Both the position numbers and the translations under genes were made by a program. The notes under the pieces were generated by a model that was not told the DNA's origin, searched no databases, and saw only the letters and a program-made list of their open reading frames with translations. From UBA995 sp035477115 (GTDB lineage: Bacteria > Bacillota > Sulfobacillia > UBA995), in NCBI GenBank assembly GCA_035477115.1, contig DATIKW010000017.1, positions 1 to 30,490 of the forward strand: a stretch of DNA of 30,490 nt. The letters run 5' to 3'. Shown piece by piece: positions 15,804 to 23,069 of this stretch. Every line of letters starts with the position of its first letter. The stretch's first letter is position 1.

Positions 15804-16341
15804 GATGCCGTGAACGAACATGAGGGCACGAACGGCGACGAGCTGCGGTTTCTTGTTGCTCTTCACGGTCGTCGTCGCGGCCCTGCCCCCGATGGTGCCC
15901 CGAGGGGCGTGAGGGTCTGCTATCCAGCCCTCGTTGAAGCTCGTCACGCCGACCTCGCTTGACCATGCGGCCCCGGGGCGCGATCCTCACTTCTGAAGCG
16001 ACACCACATCCGTGGCGAGAGCTACCGCCCACGAGGGAAGAAGCGGGCAAGGCTCATGGGTAACCTCATCCCCCACCAGGCGGTGACAGCGGCAGACCAA
16101 CAGAAGAGTTAGCCTCGTCGGGGCGGGTCAATATGAGCCTTGACGGGTAACTGCCAGTGCTGGATACATCACCAGGGAGGGTGCATGATGAGCCCCATAA
16201 CCACTTTCGACGCGAGGTGATCCACGACTGCTCAACGATCGGGAAGGAGTGCCAGGCGGAGTACTTCCCCCTTCCTTTGGTGTTCGACACGGCAGGGTCG
16301 CAGGATAGTTGGGCGGCCACGTGAATTTGGATCTGGAATCA
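15804..16341. other. Gene-poor stretch
   Basis: I see no convincing gene here. All reading frames are short and have a shadow-like composition, with no ribosome-binding site of note. The stretch lies between a tRNA-like remnant and a 29-bp repeat copied from cysK, so it is probably decayed or shuffled DNA. Confidence 0.5.
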
Positions 16342-16370
16342 GTCAGGATCACCCCCGAGGGCGAAAGGCC
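16342..16370 (+). repeat. 29-bp exact repeat, copy 2 (upstream of the ATPase pseudogene)
   Basis: This copy is identical to 13753-13781 inside cysK but lies outside any gene here, 57 bp before the start of the broken ATPase gene. It is too long for chance identity in 30 kb. Confidence 0.9.
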
Positions 16371-16427
16371 AGCGTGTGTCCCGGTCAAGGACTTGCGTCT
16401 GGTGACACCGCATGCAAAGCTGGTCGT

Positions 16428-16925
16428 ATGAAGAGCCAGAGGTTCTGGTTGAGTCGCATCGAGACAGCCGGGAAGCACCGGTCTATTGTCTGGCTGACCG
16501 GAGTGAGGCGCGTCGGCAAAACGGCCCTGTGCCGGTCGCTTCCCGAGACCGAGTACTTCGACTGCGAGTTGCCCCCCATCCGCCGGCGAGTAGAGGATCC
16601 GGGGAGTTTCTTCAGCAGCCTGCAAGGCAAGCGAGTCATCCTGGATTGGGTTCAGCGACTTGGGCTCGGGACATCCACTATTGGTGGGATAAACGAGGCC
16701 ACGAAATCGACTTCGTGCTACTGGGTCCCGGTCGCTTGCCGATTGCCATCGAATGTAAGTGGAAGGCGGACCGGTTCACTGCCGGTCCCGTGCTGGCATT
16801 CCGGCGCCGGTACCCGGAGGGAGCGAACTACGTGGTCGCAGCCGACGTGTCCCGGAACTGGGTGCACCGGCGGCTGGGCGGACAAGCTGTCGCGCCGGAG
16901 GGGCCAGGAGGACTGAAGCTCTTCC
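16428..16925 (+). pseudogene. Collapsed AAA ATPase of the DUF4143 type (N- and C-terminal pieces only)
   Basis: The first frame starts MKSQRFWLSRIE and carries a P-loop, VWLTGVRRVGKTALCRSL, then runs to RVILDWVQRL near 16660. Soon after, a different frame continues as HYWWDKRGHEIDFVL and IAIECKWKADRF, then AFRRRYPEGANYVVAADV. This is the nuclease-like C-terminal part of DUF4143 ATPases (DUF4143 proteins have about 400 residues). About 200 residues are missing between the pieces and the frames do not match. An internal deletion with frameshift has therefore destroyed the gene. The exact end is uncertain because the second frame stays open into the next antitoxin gene. Confidence 0.75.
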
Positions 16926-16995
16926 CAGACCCCATTGGAGCTGTCCGACCTCGGGGTGGCGAAGACCTTGGGCTCCTCACCTCTCGCGAGCAGGC

Positions 16996-17024
16996 TTGCC
17001 GTTCACTTATACGCGTGGTACACT
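16996..17024 (+). promoter_or_regulatory. Promoter of the second antitoxin-PIN operon
   Basis: TTGCCG (16996-17001) and TACACT (17019-17024) are 17 bp apart, 24 bp upstream of the proposed TTG start. Confidence 0.6.
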
Positions 17025-17047
17025 TAATTACGTGGAGGTGCAGGAAT

Positions 17048-17290
17048 TTGGAGTACCAGAATGTCACTCTGTCCATTCCTAAGGACGTCTTGCGGAAGGC
17101 AAAGCATCTGGCCATTGAGAGACAAACATCCCTGTCCGGCCTCCTTACCGGACTACTGGAACGTATCGTCGCTGAGGAGGATGCTTACAGCAAGGCCAGG
17201 GTCAGGCAAACGGCCTTCATGGCCAACGGATTCGACCTTGGATTGGAGGATGACATTTGCTGGGCAAGGGAGGAGCTACATGCAAGATAG
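17048..17290 (+). CDS. Ribbon-helix-helix-type antitoxin (VapB-like)
   Basis: This 80-residue protein starts at TTG 17048, seven bases after a GGAGGTG ribosome-binding site. It begins LEYQNVTLSIPKDVLRKAKHLAIERQTSLSGLLTGLLERIV. The strand NVTLSIP and the two helices match DUF6364-like or CopG-like ribbon-helix-helix antitoxins that pair with PIN toxins. The C-terminal part (GFDLGLEDDICWAREELHAR) probably contacts the toxin. It overlaps the PIN gene by eleven bases. The frame is open far upstream into the ATPase pseudogene, but the promoter and ribosome-binding site support this start. Confidence 0.75.
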   Translation: MEYQNVTLSIPKDVLRKAKHLAIERQTSLSGLLTGLLERIVAEEDAYSKARVRQTAFMANGFDLGLEDDICWAREELHAR

Positions 17291-17708
17291 CGGACGTCAG
17301 TTTGTTGATACGAACGTCTTTGTCTATGCCTATGCTCGATCTGAAGCCGGCAAGCGAGATCGTGCGCTCGAACTCCTATCCGCCTTATGGGAATCGCGCC
17401 AGGGCTGTCTGAGCATCCAGGTCTTGCAGGAAATCTACGTGACTCTCACAGCGAAGACGCCTCGTGTCCTCCCAGCGGAGACTGCTGCCCGGATCGTAGC
17501 AGACCTCGGCACCTGGCACCTCCACGTTCCGGATCTGAGTAGTCTACTCGACGCTGTTGAGATCCAGGCGCGGAATCGGGTCTCTTTCTGGGATGCCATG
17601 ATCATCTGCAGCGCCAAGCAGCTAGGCTGCAAGATGATCTGGACGGAAGACCTCAACCCCGGTCAGGAATACGAAGGGGTCAAAGCCGTCAACCCCTTTG
17701 CGGGTTAG
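17280..17708 (+). CDS. vapC: PIN-domain toxin (VapC-like RNase)
   Basis: From ATG 17280, behind GGGAGGAG, the product has 142 residues, standard for VapC. The catalytic aspartate is D10 in FVDTNVFVYAY; E in VLQEIYVTLT, D in SFWDAMIICSAKQLGC and the closing WTEDLNPGQ complete the metal site. Such toxins cleave tRNA or rRNA when the antitoxin is degraded. The frame is open 73 codons further upstream, but that part lies in another frame of the antitoxin gene. All key residues are present, so the toxin looks functional. Confidence 0.88.
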   Translation: MQDSGRQFVDTNVFVYAYARSEAGKRDRALELLSALWESRQGCLSIQVLQEIYVTLTAKTPRVLPAETAARIVADLGTWHLHVPDLSSLLDAVEIQARNRVSFWDAMIICSAKQLGCKMIWTEDLNPGQEYEGVKAVNPFAG

Positions 17709-17764
17709 TGTTCCGTCCCCCCTGGTCGGGTCAAGCCTTGAAGACCGACCGCCAGGGGCACCCC

Positions 17765-17794
17765 TTGACCCCAGCTCCCCCCTGTGAGTATACT
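17765..17794 (+). promoter_or_regulatory. Promoter of the GntR-ABC operon
   Basis: TTGACC (17765-17770) and TATACT (17789-17794) are 18 bp apart, 36 bp upstream of the regulator start. The -10 box runs into the inverted repeat at 17791-17817. Confidence 0.75.
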
Positions 17795-17817
17795 GTGTGT
17801 GCACTACATACACAGTA
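17791..17817. promoter_or_regulatory. Inverted repeat, probable GntR (YtrA-type) operator
   Basis: TACTGTGT at 17791-17798 and ACACAGTA at 17810-17817 are perfect 8-bp arms with an 11-base spacer. The site overlaps the -10 box at one end and the AGGAGGTG ribosome-binding site at the other. Binding would block both transcription and possibly translation, the pattern seen for autoregulated YtrA-family repressors. Confidence 0.75.
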
Positions 17818-17829
17818 GGAGGTGCCCGG

Positions 17830-18234
17830 TTGCTGTCCGTTTCGCCGACCAACCCCCAGCCCCTGTACCAGCAGGTGATCGAGCAGCTGCGGGCCCTGAT
17901 CCTCATCGGCGACCTGCAACCGGGCCAGCCCTTGCCGTCCGTGCGCCAGCTGGCCGCAGACATATCGACCAGCGTCATCACCACGCGCCGGGCATACCTG
18001 GAACTGGAGCGTGAGGGGCTGATCGTTACCAGTCCCGGCCGGGGAACCTTCGTAGCTGAGCTGTCTCCTGATAGGCGGCGGGAAGTCGCCCTGAGGCTGC
18101 TCGAGCGGGAAATGGAGGCGCTGCTTGTCCGGGCCCGGGCGCTGAGGGTAGACCCCAGGGCGCTGCAGTCCCTGTTCCGTTCGTGGCTCGAGGGACACGG
18201 CGGCCGTGAACCCGTCAAGGAGGACGAGGGATGA
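17830..18234 (+). CDS. GntR-family transcriptional regulator, YtrA type
   Basis: This 134-residue protein has a winged helix-turn-helix at about residues 10-78 (PLYQQVIEQLRALILIGDLQ, LPSVRQLAADISTSVITTRRAYLELEREGLI, SPGRGTFV). It has only a short helical C-terminal tail, the layout of YtrA regulators that control ABC transporters. TTG 17830 is chosen as start, five bases after AGGAGGTG; an in-frame ATG further upstream would overlap the operator and lacks a ribosome-binding site. It overlaps the ATPase gene as ATGA. It probably represses its own operon until an unknown signal, often cell-wall stress or an antibiotic, appears. Confidence 0.88.
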   Translation: MLSVSPTNPQPLYQQVIEQLRALILIGDLQPGQPLPSVRQLAADISTSVITTRRAYLELEREGLIVTSPGRGTFVAELSPDRRREVALRLLEREMEALLVRARALRVDPRALQSLFRSWLEGHGGREPVKEDEG

Positions 18235-19130
18235 ACGAGGCTATATTGCGGCTCGACAAGGTGGTGCGAGAGTTCCCCGGCTTCGTGCTGGACCGGGTGA
18301 GCTTCACGCTGCAACCGGGATACGTCATGGGCCTAGTTGGTCCGAACGGGGCCGGTAAAACCACCACCATCAAGCTCATCCTGGGGCTGCTGCGGGCTCA
18401 GGCGGGCACCATCACCGTGTTCGGAATGGACATACGCCGCCAGGCGTTGGCCATCAAGCGGCAGGTGGGATATCTGGGTGAAAAGCTTGCCCTGCCGGAC
18501 GGCGTCACTTCGGAATGGGTGGCGGCACTCTTCTCGCGGTGCCTCCCGAATTGGGACGACGGTCGCTTCCAGGGGTATCTGCGACGGTTCGGGGTGCCGC
18601 GGAACAAGCCGGTGCGGGCGCTGTCCAAAGGAAACCGTGCCAAACTGGCCCTGGCGGCAGCCATGGCCCACCGGCCGCAACTGCTCATCCTGGATGAACC
18701 CACCTCGGGGCTGGATCCCCTGGTCCGGCACGAGGTAATTGGGGCGCTGCGGGACGTGGTGGCCGAGGAAGATCGTTCGGTGCTCTTTTCCACTCACATC
18801 GTCTCCGACCTCGAGGCCATCGCCGACTTCGTGACCGTCATCGCCGATGGCCGCGTGATCGCCTCCGAACCCCGCGATCGGCTGACCGAACGCTGGCGCC
18901 GCCTGAGCTTCCGGGTGGACGATCCCGCACGCGGACTGGATGACCGGCTAAGAGATGTGCGCCGGCAGGGTTCGCACGTGACGGCGGTGACCGATGACTA
19001 CTGCGAGGAGTTGCGGCGGACCCTGGGACAGGTGGCGTCGGGAGCGGTGGAGGCGTCTGCGTTGAGCCTGGAAGAGGTCTTCCGCCATCTTGTGGGGACC
19101 GACTTTTCCCGGGGAGCTGATGGCGTATGA
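18231..19130 (+). CDS. ABC transporter ATP-binding protein (YtrB-like)
   Basis: This 299-residue ATPase has Walker A GPNGAGKT at 37-44, signature LSKGNRAKLALAAAMA near 125-140, Walker B LLILDEPTSGLDP and the switch histidine in LFSTHIVSD. The C-terminal 80 residues form the accessory domain common in ABC-2 exporters. Its start overlaps the GntR stop (ATGA) and its stop overlaps the permease start (ATGA), so the three genes are one coupled operon. It energises the small permease that follows; the substrate is unknown. The SKG-type signature in place of SGG is usual in this subfamily. Confidence 0.9.
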   Translation: MNEAILRLDKVVREFPGFVLDRVSFTLQPGYVMGLVGPNGAGKTTTIKLILGLLRAQAGTITVFGMDIRRQALAIKRQVGYLGEKLALPDGVTSEWVAALFSRCLPNWDDGRFQGYLRRFGVPRNKPVRALSKGNRAKLALAAAMAHRPQLLILDEPTSGLDPLVRHEVIGALRDVVAEEDRSVLFSTHIVSDLEAIADFVTVIADGRVIASEPRDRLTERWRRLSFRVDDPARGLDDRLRDVRRQGSHVTAVTDDYCEELRRTLGQVASGAVEASALSLEEVFRHLVGTDFSRGADGV

Positions 19131-19783
19131 TATGGTTGTTGTGGTCGGATCTCTCGCTCCAGCACCGTTCCTCACTGGTAACGGTCCCGGTGGCCGCGGC
19201 GGTGATGACCATGGTCGCCCTGGCCATGGGTCCGCGCGAGGCTGCCACCTTGACGGTGGTGCTGGTGACCATGATGGCTTGGGGTGCCTGCGAGCGGGCG
19301 GCCTATGAAGACGACAAGGCCGACGCGTGGACGCTCTTCCGAACCCTGCCCATCGCCCCCGCCTGGGTCGTGGCCTCGCGGTACCTGTCCGGCCTCGTGT
19401 TGACGCTGCTCTTCGGGCTGGCCGCGGCCCTGCCCCTGCTCTTGCTGGGCGTTCACCCTTGGCCACCGGTAACTGCTTACGTGGCGGTAGGCGCAGGCAT
19501 GGTGCTGACCGGGCTCTTTCATGCCGTCTATTACCGCTTCGGATACCGGACGGTGTCCACCTGGTTCCGTTACGGGCTGCTGCTCTTGTGGCTGGGGACG
19601 GTGCCGGTCGCTCGGCTGTTCTTGGTGGGCCCTGGAGCCGCGACCTTCTTGGCTGGGTTGGCGGCGTGGGTGGAGGCTAACTCAGCCCTCATTCCCTTCC
19701 TCGCGGCAGCCCTGCTGGCGGTCATCTACCTTACGAGCTGGCTGTATGCGTCGTCAGCCTTCGCCCGGAAAGAGTTGACCTGA
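19127..19783 (+). CDS. ABC-2 type permease subunit (PF13346-like)
   Basis: This 218-residue protein has about six hydrophobic segments covering most of its length. It has an acidic stretch ERAAYEDDKADAWTLFRTLPIAPAWVVASRY near residues 61-90, which matches the coupling motif of ABC-2 permeases paired with YtrB-like ATPases. The ATG overlaps the ATPase stop. It is the last gene of the GntR operon; no second permease or lipoprotein follows, so the transporter is simpler than the complete Ytr system and may act as a homodimer. Confidence 0.82.
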   Translation: MIWLLWSDLSLQHRSSLVTVPVAAAVMTMVALAMGPREAATLTVVLVTMMAWGACERAAYEDDKADAWTLFRTLPIAPAWVVASRYLSGLVLTLLFGLAAALPLLLLGVHPWPPVTAYVAVGAGMVLTGLFHAVYYRFGYRTVSTWFRYGLLLLWLGTVPVARLFLVGPGAATFLAGLAAWVEANSALIPFLAAALLAVIYLTSWLYASSAFARKELT

Positions 19784-19794
19784 CTCCAAGACCC

Positions 19795-19899
19795 TTACAC
19801 GTACAGGTCGCGCCGCTCATAGACCAGGTAGGTGGCGGCAAAGGACACGGCGATGACCGCGGCGGAAATCCCAAGGCTACGAAAGGAAGACCATGGGTT
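19795..19899 (-). pseudogene. C-terminal fragment of an ABC-2 permease gene
   Basis: On the minus strand the last 30 or so codons read SLGISAAVIAVSFAATYLVYERRDLYV and stop, a hydrophobic helix followed by the ERRDLYV-type tail common at the C-terminus of ABC-2 permeases. Upstream of it the frame has no membrane-protein character. It faces the tail of the GntR-operon permease and is probably the leftover of a deleted transporter gene. The rest of 19784-20058 shows no gene. Confidence 0.5.
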
Positions 19900-20058
19900 T
19901 GGCTCGAACTGACGAACGATAGATGGCAAGTCGTATCCACAGCCCACGAGAACGGGGCAACTTGAGCGTGGTTTCCCGGTCACCGAGCGATTCACCGTGC
20001 GAGAGGATTGGCGACTCAAGGCCCGAGCGGCCTGTCGGGCGGGAATGGAGGAGACGGG

Positions 20059-21432
20059 ATGTTCGATCGGGAGTTGTCGCGGAGCCTTGACCGGACGATC
20101 CTGGCTGAAGGTCTGCTTTCGGGTGAACCATATCACATGGTGGAGGAACTATCGGAACTGGGCAGTAGATTCGGGGGCACGGACAGCGAGCGGCGAGCCG
20201 TGGCCTATTTGATGGCCAAGATGAAGGAGTTTGGACTGGAGAACGTACGTAAGGAGGAGTTCACTTACACCGGATGGATCCGGGGTAACGCCTCCCTGGA
20301 GTGCACCTCCCCGATGCGGCAAGACTTCCCCGTGATCGGCCTGCCTCACACCGGTACCTACGAAGTGGAAGGGCCTTTACACTATGTAGGTCTGGGTACG
20401 CCGGCCGAGTGGGAGTCGCAAGCATCGGAGATCGCGGGCAAGATCGTCATCGTGGATGCAAAGTCGCCAACCTGGATCCGGCGGGGCATCCATCGCCTGG
20501 AGAAATACGGGCGGGCGGTAGCTGCCGGAGCCGTCGGTTTCGTCTGGATGCGGGATCAAGGCGGCTTTCTGCCCGAGACCGGCTCCATGCCGGTGGGTGC
20601 CCCTATACCCGCCGTGGGCATCTCCCGAGAGCATGGCATGGCGCTAGTCCGCCTGGCCAGACAGGCACCTGTTGGTCAGGGTCGGGTGAGGATCGCCTTG
20701 GAGAACACGGTGAAACAAATGCCATCGTGGAACGTGGTGGGCGAAATCCCCGGCGAGGGCCGTTCGGATCGGACGGTGATCATCGGCGCCCACTTCGACG
20801 GTCATGACATCGCACCTGGCTCGTTGGATGACGCATCCGGGGCCGCCGTGACCCTGGAAGCCGGTCGTCTGCTGGCCCAACACCGCGGGAAACTGGCGCG
20901 CACCGTGCGCCTCATCTGCTTTGCCGTTGAAGAGATCGGCCTCATCGGCAGCAGCCGCTACGTCCGCGCCCACCAGGCTGAGTTGGACGGCATCGACTTC
21001 ATGCTCAACCTCGATGGCGCGGGGCGCGGCGGTGAACGGGGCATAATGCTTCAGACCTGGCCGGAACTGTTGCCCGTGTTCAAGGACATCAGCGCCGACA
21101 TGCGCTGGCCGCTGGTGGTGGATACCGTGTTCGGAATGCATTCGGACATGTATCCCTTCTCTTTACAGGGGGTACCCAGCGGGGACCTGAGCTATGTTGG
21201 CGAAGTGCGGACGGGCAGGAACTGGGGGCATACCAGCGCCGACACGTTGGACAAGGCATCCGACTATGACCTGCGCATGGACAGCACCCTGGTGGCCAGG
21301 ATAATGACCAGGGTGGCCAACTGGGAGGCCTGGCCTGCGCGCCGCAAGACTCCCGAGGAGATGTTGCAGATCATCCGCGACGCTGGGCTTTACGATGCTT
21401 TCAAGTACGGCTCGTTCGAAACGGACGCTTGA
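20059..21432 (+). CDS. M28-family zinc aminopeptidase with inserted PA domain
   Basis: This 457-residue protein has a peptidase domain with a protease-associated (PA) domain inserted at about residues 95-215. The metal ligands of the M28 family can be read: H245 and D257 in GAHFDGHDIAPGSLDDASG, the catalytic/ligand glutamates E291-E292 in VEEIGLIGS, D319 in NLDGAG and H391 in WGHTSADTLDK. Such enzymes remove N-terminal amino acids or hydrolyse small peptides. No signal peptide is seen, so it probably acts in the cytoplasm. ATG 20059 lies behind GGAGGAG; an in-frame start 17 codons earlier is less likely. It has no operon partner. Confidence 0.88.
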   Translation: MFDRELSRSLDRTILAEGLLSGEPYHMVEELSELGSRFGGTDSERRAVAYLMAKMKEFGLENVRKEEFTYTGWIRGNASLECTSPMRQDFPVIGLPHTGTYEVEGPLHYVGLGTPAEWESQASEIAGKIVIVDAKSPTWIRRGIHRLEKYGRAVAAGAVGFVWMRDQGGFLPETGSMPVGAPIPAVGISREHGMALVRLARQAPVGQGRVRIALENTVKQMPSWNVVGEIPGEGRSDRTVIIGAHFDGHDIAPGSLDDASGAAVTLEAGRLLAQHRGKLARTVRLICFAVEEIGLIGSSRYVRAHQAELDGIDFMLNLDGAGRGGERGIMLQTWPELLPVFKDISADMRWPLVVDTVFGMHSDMYPFSLQGVPSGDLSYVGEVRTGRNWGHTSADTLDKASDYDLRMDSTLVARIMTRVANWEAWPARRKTPEEMLQIIRDAGLYDAFKYGSFETDA

Positions 21433-21500
21433 TCGCAGTTCCTAGATGCCGCTCACACGGACCGAAGTACGCGGAAGAGCGGAGGCAAGCAGCGGTGGAG

Positions 21501-21776
21501 TCACCGAACCAACCAGAAGCTGTTTAGCATTGCGAGAAAGCCGAGCACCGTAGTCAGCTGGAGGACCACGTAACTCTGGCGATTACTCCTTCCATCTTCC
21601 GCCAGCCGATCAACCCGGCTCTCCAGCCGGTCAACCCGGGCTTCCAGTTGAACAAACCGGCGGTTAAACCCCCGATTCATGGCGTCAAGCCGCTTGTCCA
21701 GGGCATCCAGTTTCCAGATCAGAACACCCCATGGACTGAGGCTGGCAGCTTCCTGGGGCTTCACCTCGCTGGCCAT
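21501..21776 (-). CDS. Small coiled-coil protein with C-terminal membrane anchor
   Basis: From ATG 21776, with GAGGTG seven bases upstream, the product has 91 residues. Residues about 18-65 form a charged amphipathic helix with repeats (LDALDKRLDAMNRGFNRRF, LEARVDRLESRVDRLAED), a likely coiled coil. Residues about 70-88 (YVVLQLTTVLGFLAMLNSF) form one membrane segment. The layout resembles haemolysin XhlA-like phage proteins and other tail-anchored coiled-coil proteins, but I do not recognise a specific family. It stands between the M28 peptidase and a tRNA-like remnant, which is compatible with prophage or element cargo. The longer frame upstream looks non-coding. Confidence 0.6.
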   Translation of the reverse strand: MASEVKPQEAASLSPWGVLIWKLDALDKRLDAMNRGFNRRFVQLEARVDRLESRVDRLAEDGRSNRQSYVVLQLTTVLGFLAMLNSFWLVR

Positions 21777-21901
21777 TGGCAACACCTCGCCGTCTGCCAT
21801 CATCATACCCGACCGTGGAAAACCCGCAACGATCAATCTTCCGAAGGAGGAAGCCCCACGAACCACAAGAGAAGCTCCAGCGATTGGTGCCTGGAGCTTG
21901 A

Positions 21902-21945
21902 CTTCCATGGCGGGCGGTACTGGATTTGAACCAGTCTCCTCCTGA
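21902..21945 (-). other. tRNA 3'-end-like fragment, candidate attachment site
   Basis: On the minus strand ACTGG-TTCAAAT-CCAGT forms a perfect T-arm, followed by ACCGCCCGCCA, an acceptor strand ending in CCA. No matching 5' half (GGGCGGT) is found on that strand, so only the 3' part of a tRNA is present. Such fragments arise when an element integrates in a tRNA 3' end; in this orientation the element body would lie to the right, towards the BREX-like cluster. Confidence 0.55.
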
Positions 21946-21999
21946 CGCTGGTCAGTCCCTCACGCTCGCCGGCATCGACCTGGTTCTGTCGCCCGCGCC

Positions 22000-22692
22000 T
22001 TAGGTGCCGGCAGCCGCGATGAGAAGCAGTAGGTCTTCCTGCACTTGACCCGAATCATCTTCGAACAGCAACCTCACATCCTGACTTATCGCCACGTTCC
22101 TTCGCAAGTACGCTCGGTACTGACCCGCCAGCCACAGATAGCGGTCGAGCTGACGGAACGTCATGCTCTGCAGACCCGAGACGTCGAGCAGTCTGCCGGC
22201 GTCGGCCAGGAAGACGCCATAAGGGTTGTCCGGAGGGGCTGTCTGCCTTCCCAGGTGGTGCCTCACGGTGGCGCAGCTGAAGCTGTCGTAAATCGCGAAC
22301 CTGTCGGCGTCAACGAAGAAGTGACACAGCTTGGAGGCGAAACTGCGGAAGCGAAACTTCCTCTCCCCTTGGCGGGGCGGGAGTAGCGCGATTCCGTCGA
22401 CCAAGAGGGCGGGTTCGCTGGGCGGGTCCTTCATGACCTCCGAGATATGCAGGGCCATGCGCCACACGGCGCGGACCTGTGTCCAGTAGAGCTGGTTGAT
22501 AGCAGCGGTCTTGAGTAGGGCCGCTTCCACGTCCCAGCCGGGGACACGCTCCCGCAGAATCCTGAAGGAATTATCGGTCGCCGACCACGATGTGAGCCTC
22601 CCGTGAAGTCGATCGGCGGCCGCAATCTGGCCGGGGAGAATCGGTATCGCCTGCGACAACACTGCCCTCTCCCGCCTGATGGTCTGACCCAC
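22000..22692 (-). CDS. Uncharacterised protein, last gene of the BREX-like cluster (possible HhH/OGG-like fold)
   Basis: Taking the GTG at 22692 the product has about 230 residues; other GTG starts at 22695 or 22662 are possible, and the start is not certain. I do not recognise a named family. The most conserved-looking stretch is FRSFASKLCHFFVDADRFAIYDSFS near the middle. SK.LHFF..D.FPIYDS patterns of this kind occur in uncharacterised proteins that share a helical core with 8-oxoguanine-type DNA glycosylases; this link is inference. The protein is rich in Arg and helical, with no membrane segment. It lies on the strand of the BREX-like genes, 102 bp after the small cysteine protein, and may be an accessory defence or DNA-modification factor. 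Confidence 0.6.
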   Translation of the reverse strand: MGQTIRRERAVLSQAIPILPGQIAAADRLHGRLTSWSATDNSFRILRERVPGWDVEAALLKTAAINQLYWTQVRAVWRMALHISEVMKDPPSEPALLVDGIALLPPRQGERKFRFRSFASKLCHFFVDADRFAIYDSFSCATVRHHLGRQTAPPDNPYGVFLADAGRLLDVSGLQSMTFRQLDRYLWLAGQYRAYLRRNVAISQDVRLLFEDDSGQVQEDLLLLIAAAGT

Positions 22693-22794
22693 CACTTCCC
22701 CTTCGCCTCCCCGGTTCGCCAGGCGATCGCGGCCCGCGTCCCCCACCCCGTCACGGTCGTGACTGCAGCCGCAGGCCACTTTGGAGTTCAGGCT

Positions 22795-23004
22795 TCACGC
22801 CTTCCCTGCGACAAAGAGTGTACAGCCTGCCTCCCGGAACTCCTCGATTCTCTGGCGGAGGTCATCTTCAGTGCACTCCAGGTATTGCGCCAGGCATGTC
22901 AGACAAAGGACCCCTCTCGTTGACCGGCCGAGGAGCTTCTTATTCAACGCGACAACGTCCCTGGACGCCCGCTGCGCACACGAGCAGCACACGTTGGTGT
23001 ACAT
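22795..23004 (-). CDS. Small cysteine-rich (zinc-ribbon-like) protein
   Basis: This 69-residue protein has CCSC at residues 6-9 and CLTC at 34-37, with a further Cys at 44, a spacing that fits a zinc-binding treble-clef or ribbon. It also has a basic region between the pairs (ALNKKLLGRSTRG) and a C-terminal acidic helix (EDDLRQRIEEFREAGC). I do not recognise a named family. It follows brxL on the same strand after 65 bp and precedes the uncharacterised 22000-22692 gene, so it is probably in the same transcription unit. A DNA- or protein-binding adaptor is a reasonable guess, but no function is shown. Confidence 0.7.
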   Translation of the reverse strand: MYTNVCCSCAQRASRDVVALNKKLLGRSTRGVLCLTCLAQYLECTEDDLRQRIEEFREAGCTLFVAGKA

Positions 23005-23069
23005 GGTTGCATCTACCCCTCTAATATGCCCTCGCGCCGTCGGGAGTCGGAAAGACCGGACGTGATGGG

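Noticed and set aside
15706..16320. Several minus-strand reading frames in the gene-poor stretch
   Set aside because: They have low-complexity, Arg/Ser/Pro-rich translations without ribosome-binding sites or motifs. One of them runs through the tRNA-like remnant.
16412..17047. Long open frame leading into the ribbon-helix-helix antitoxin as one 292-residue protein
   Set aside because: The first part is the wrong frame of the ATPase pseudogene, and a clear promoter and GGAGGTG site precede TTG 17048. A fusion product is possible but not supported.
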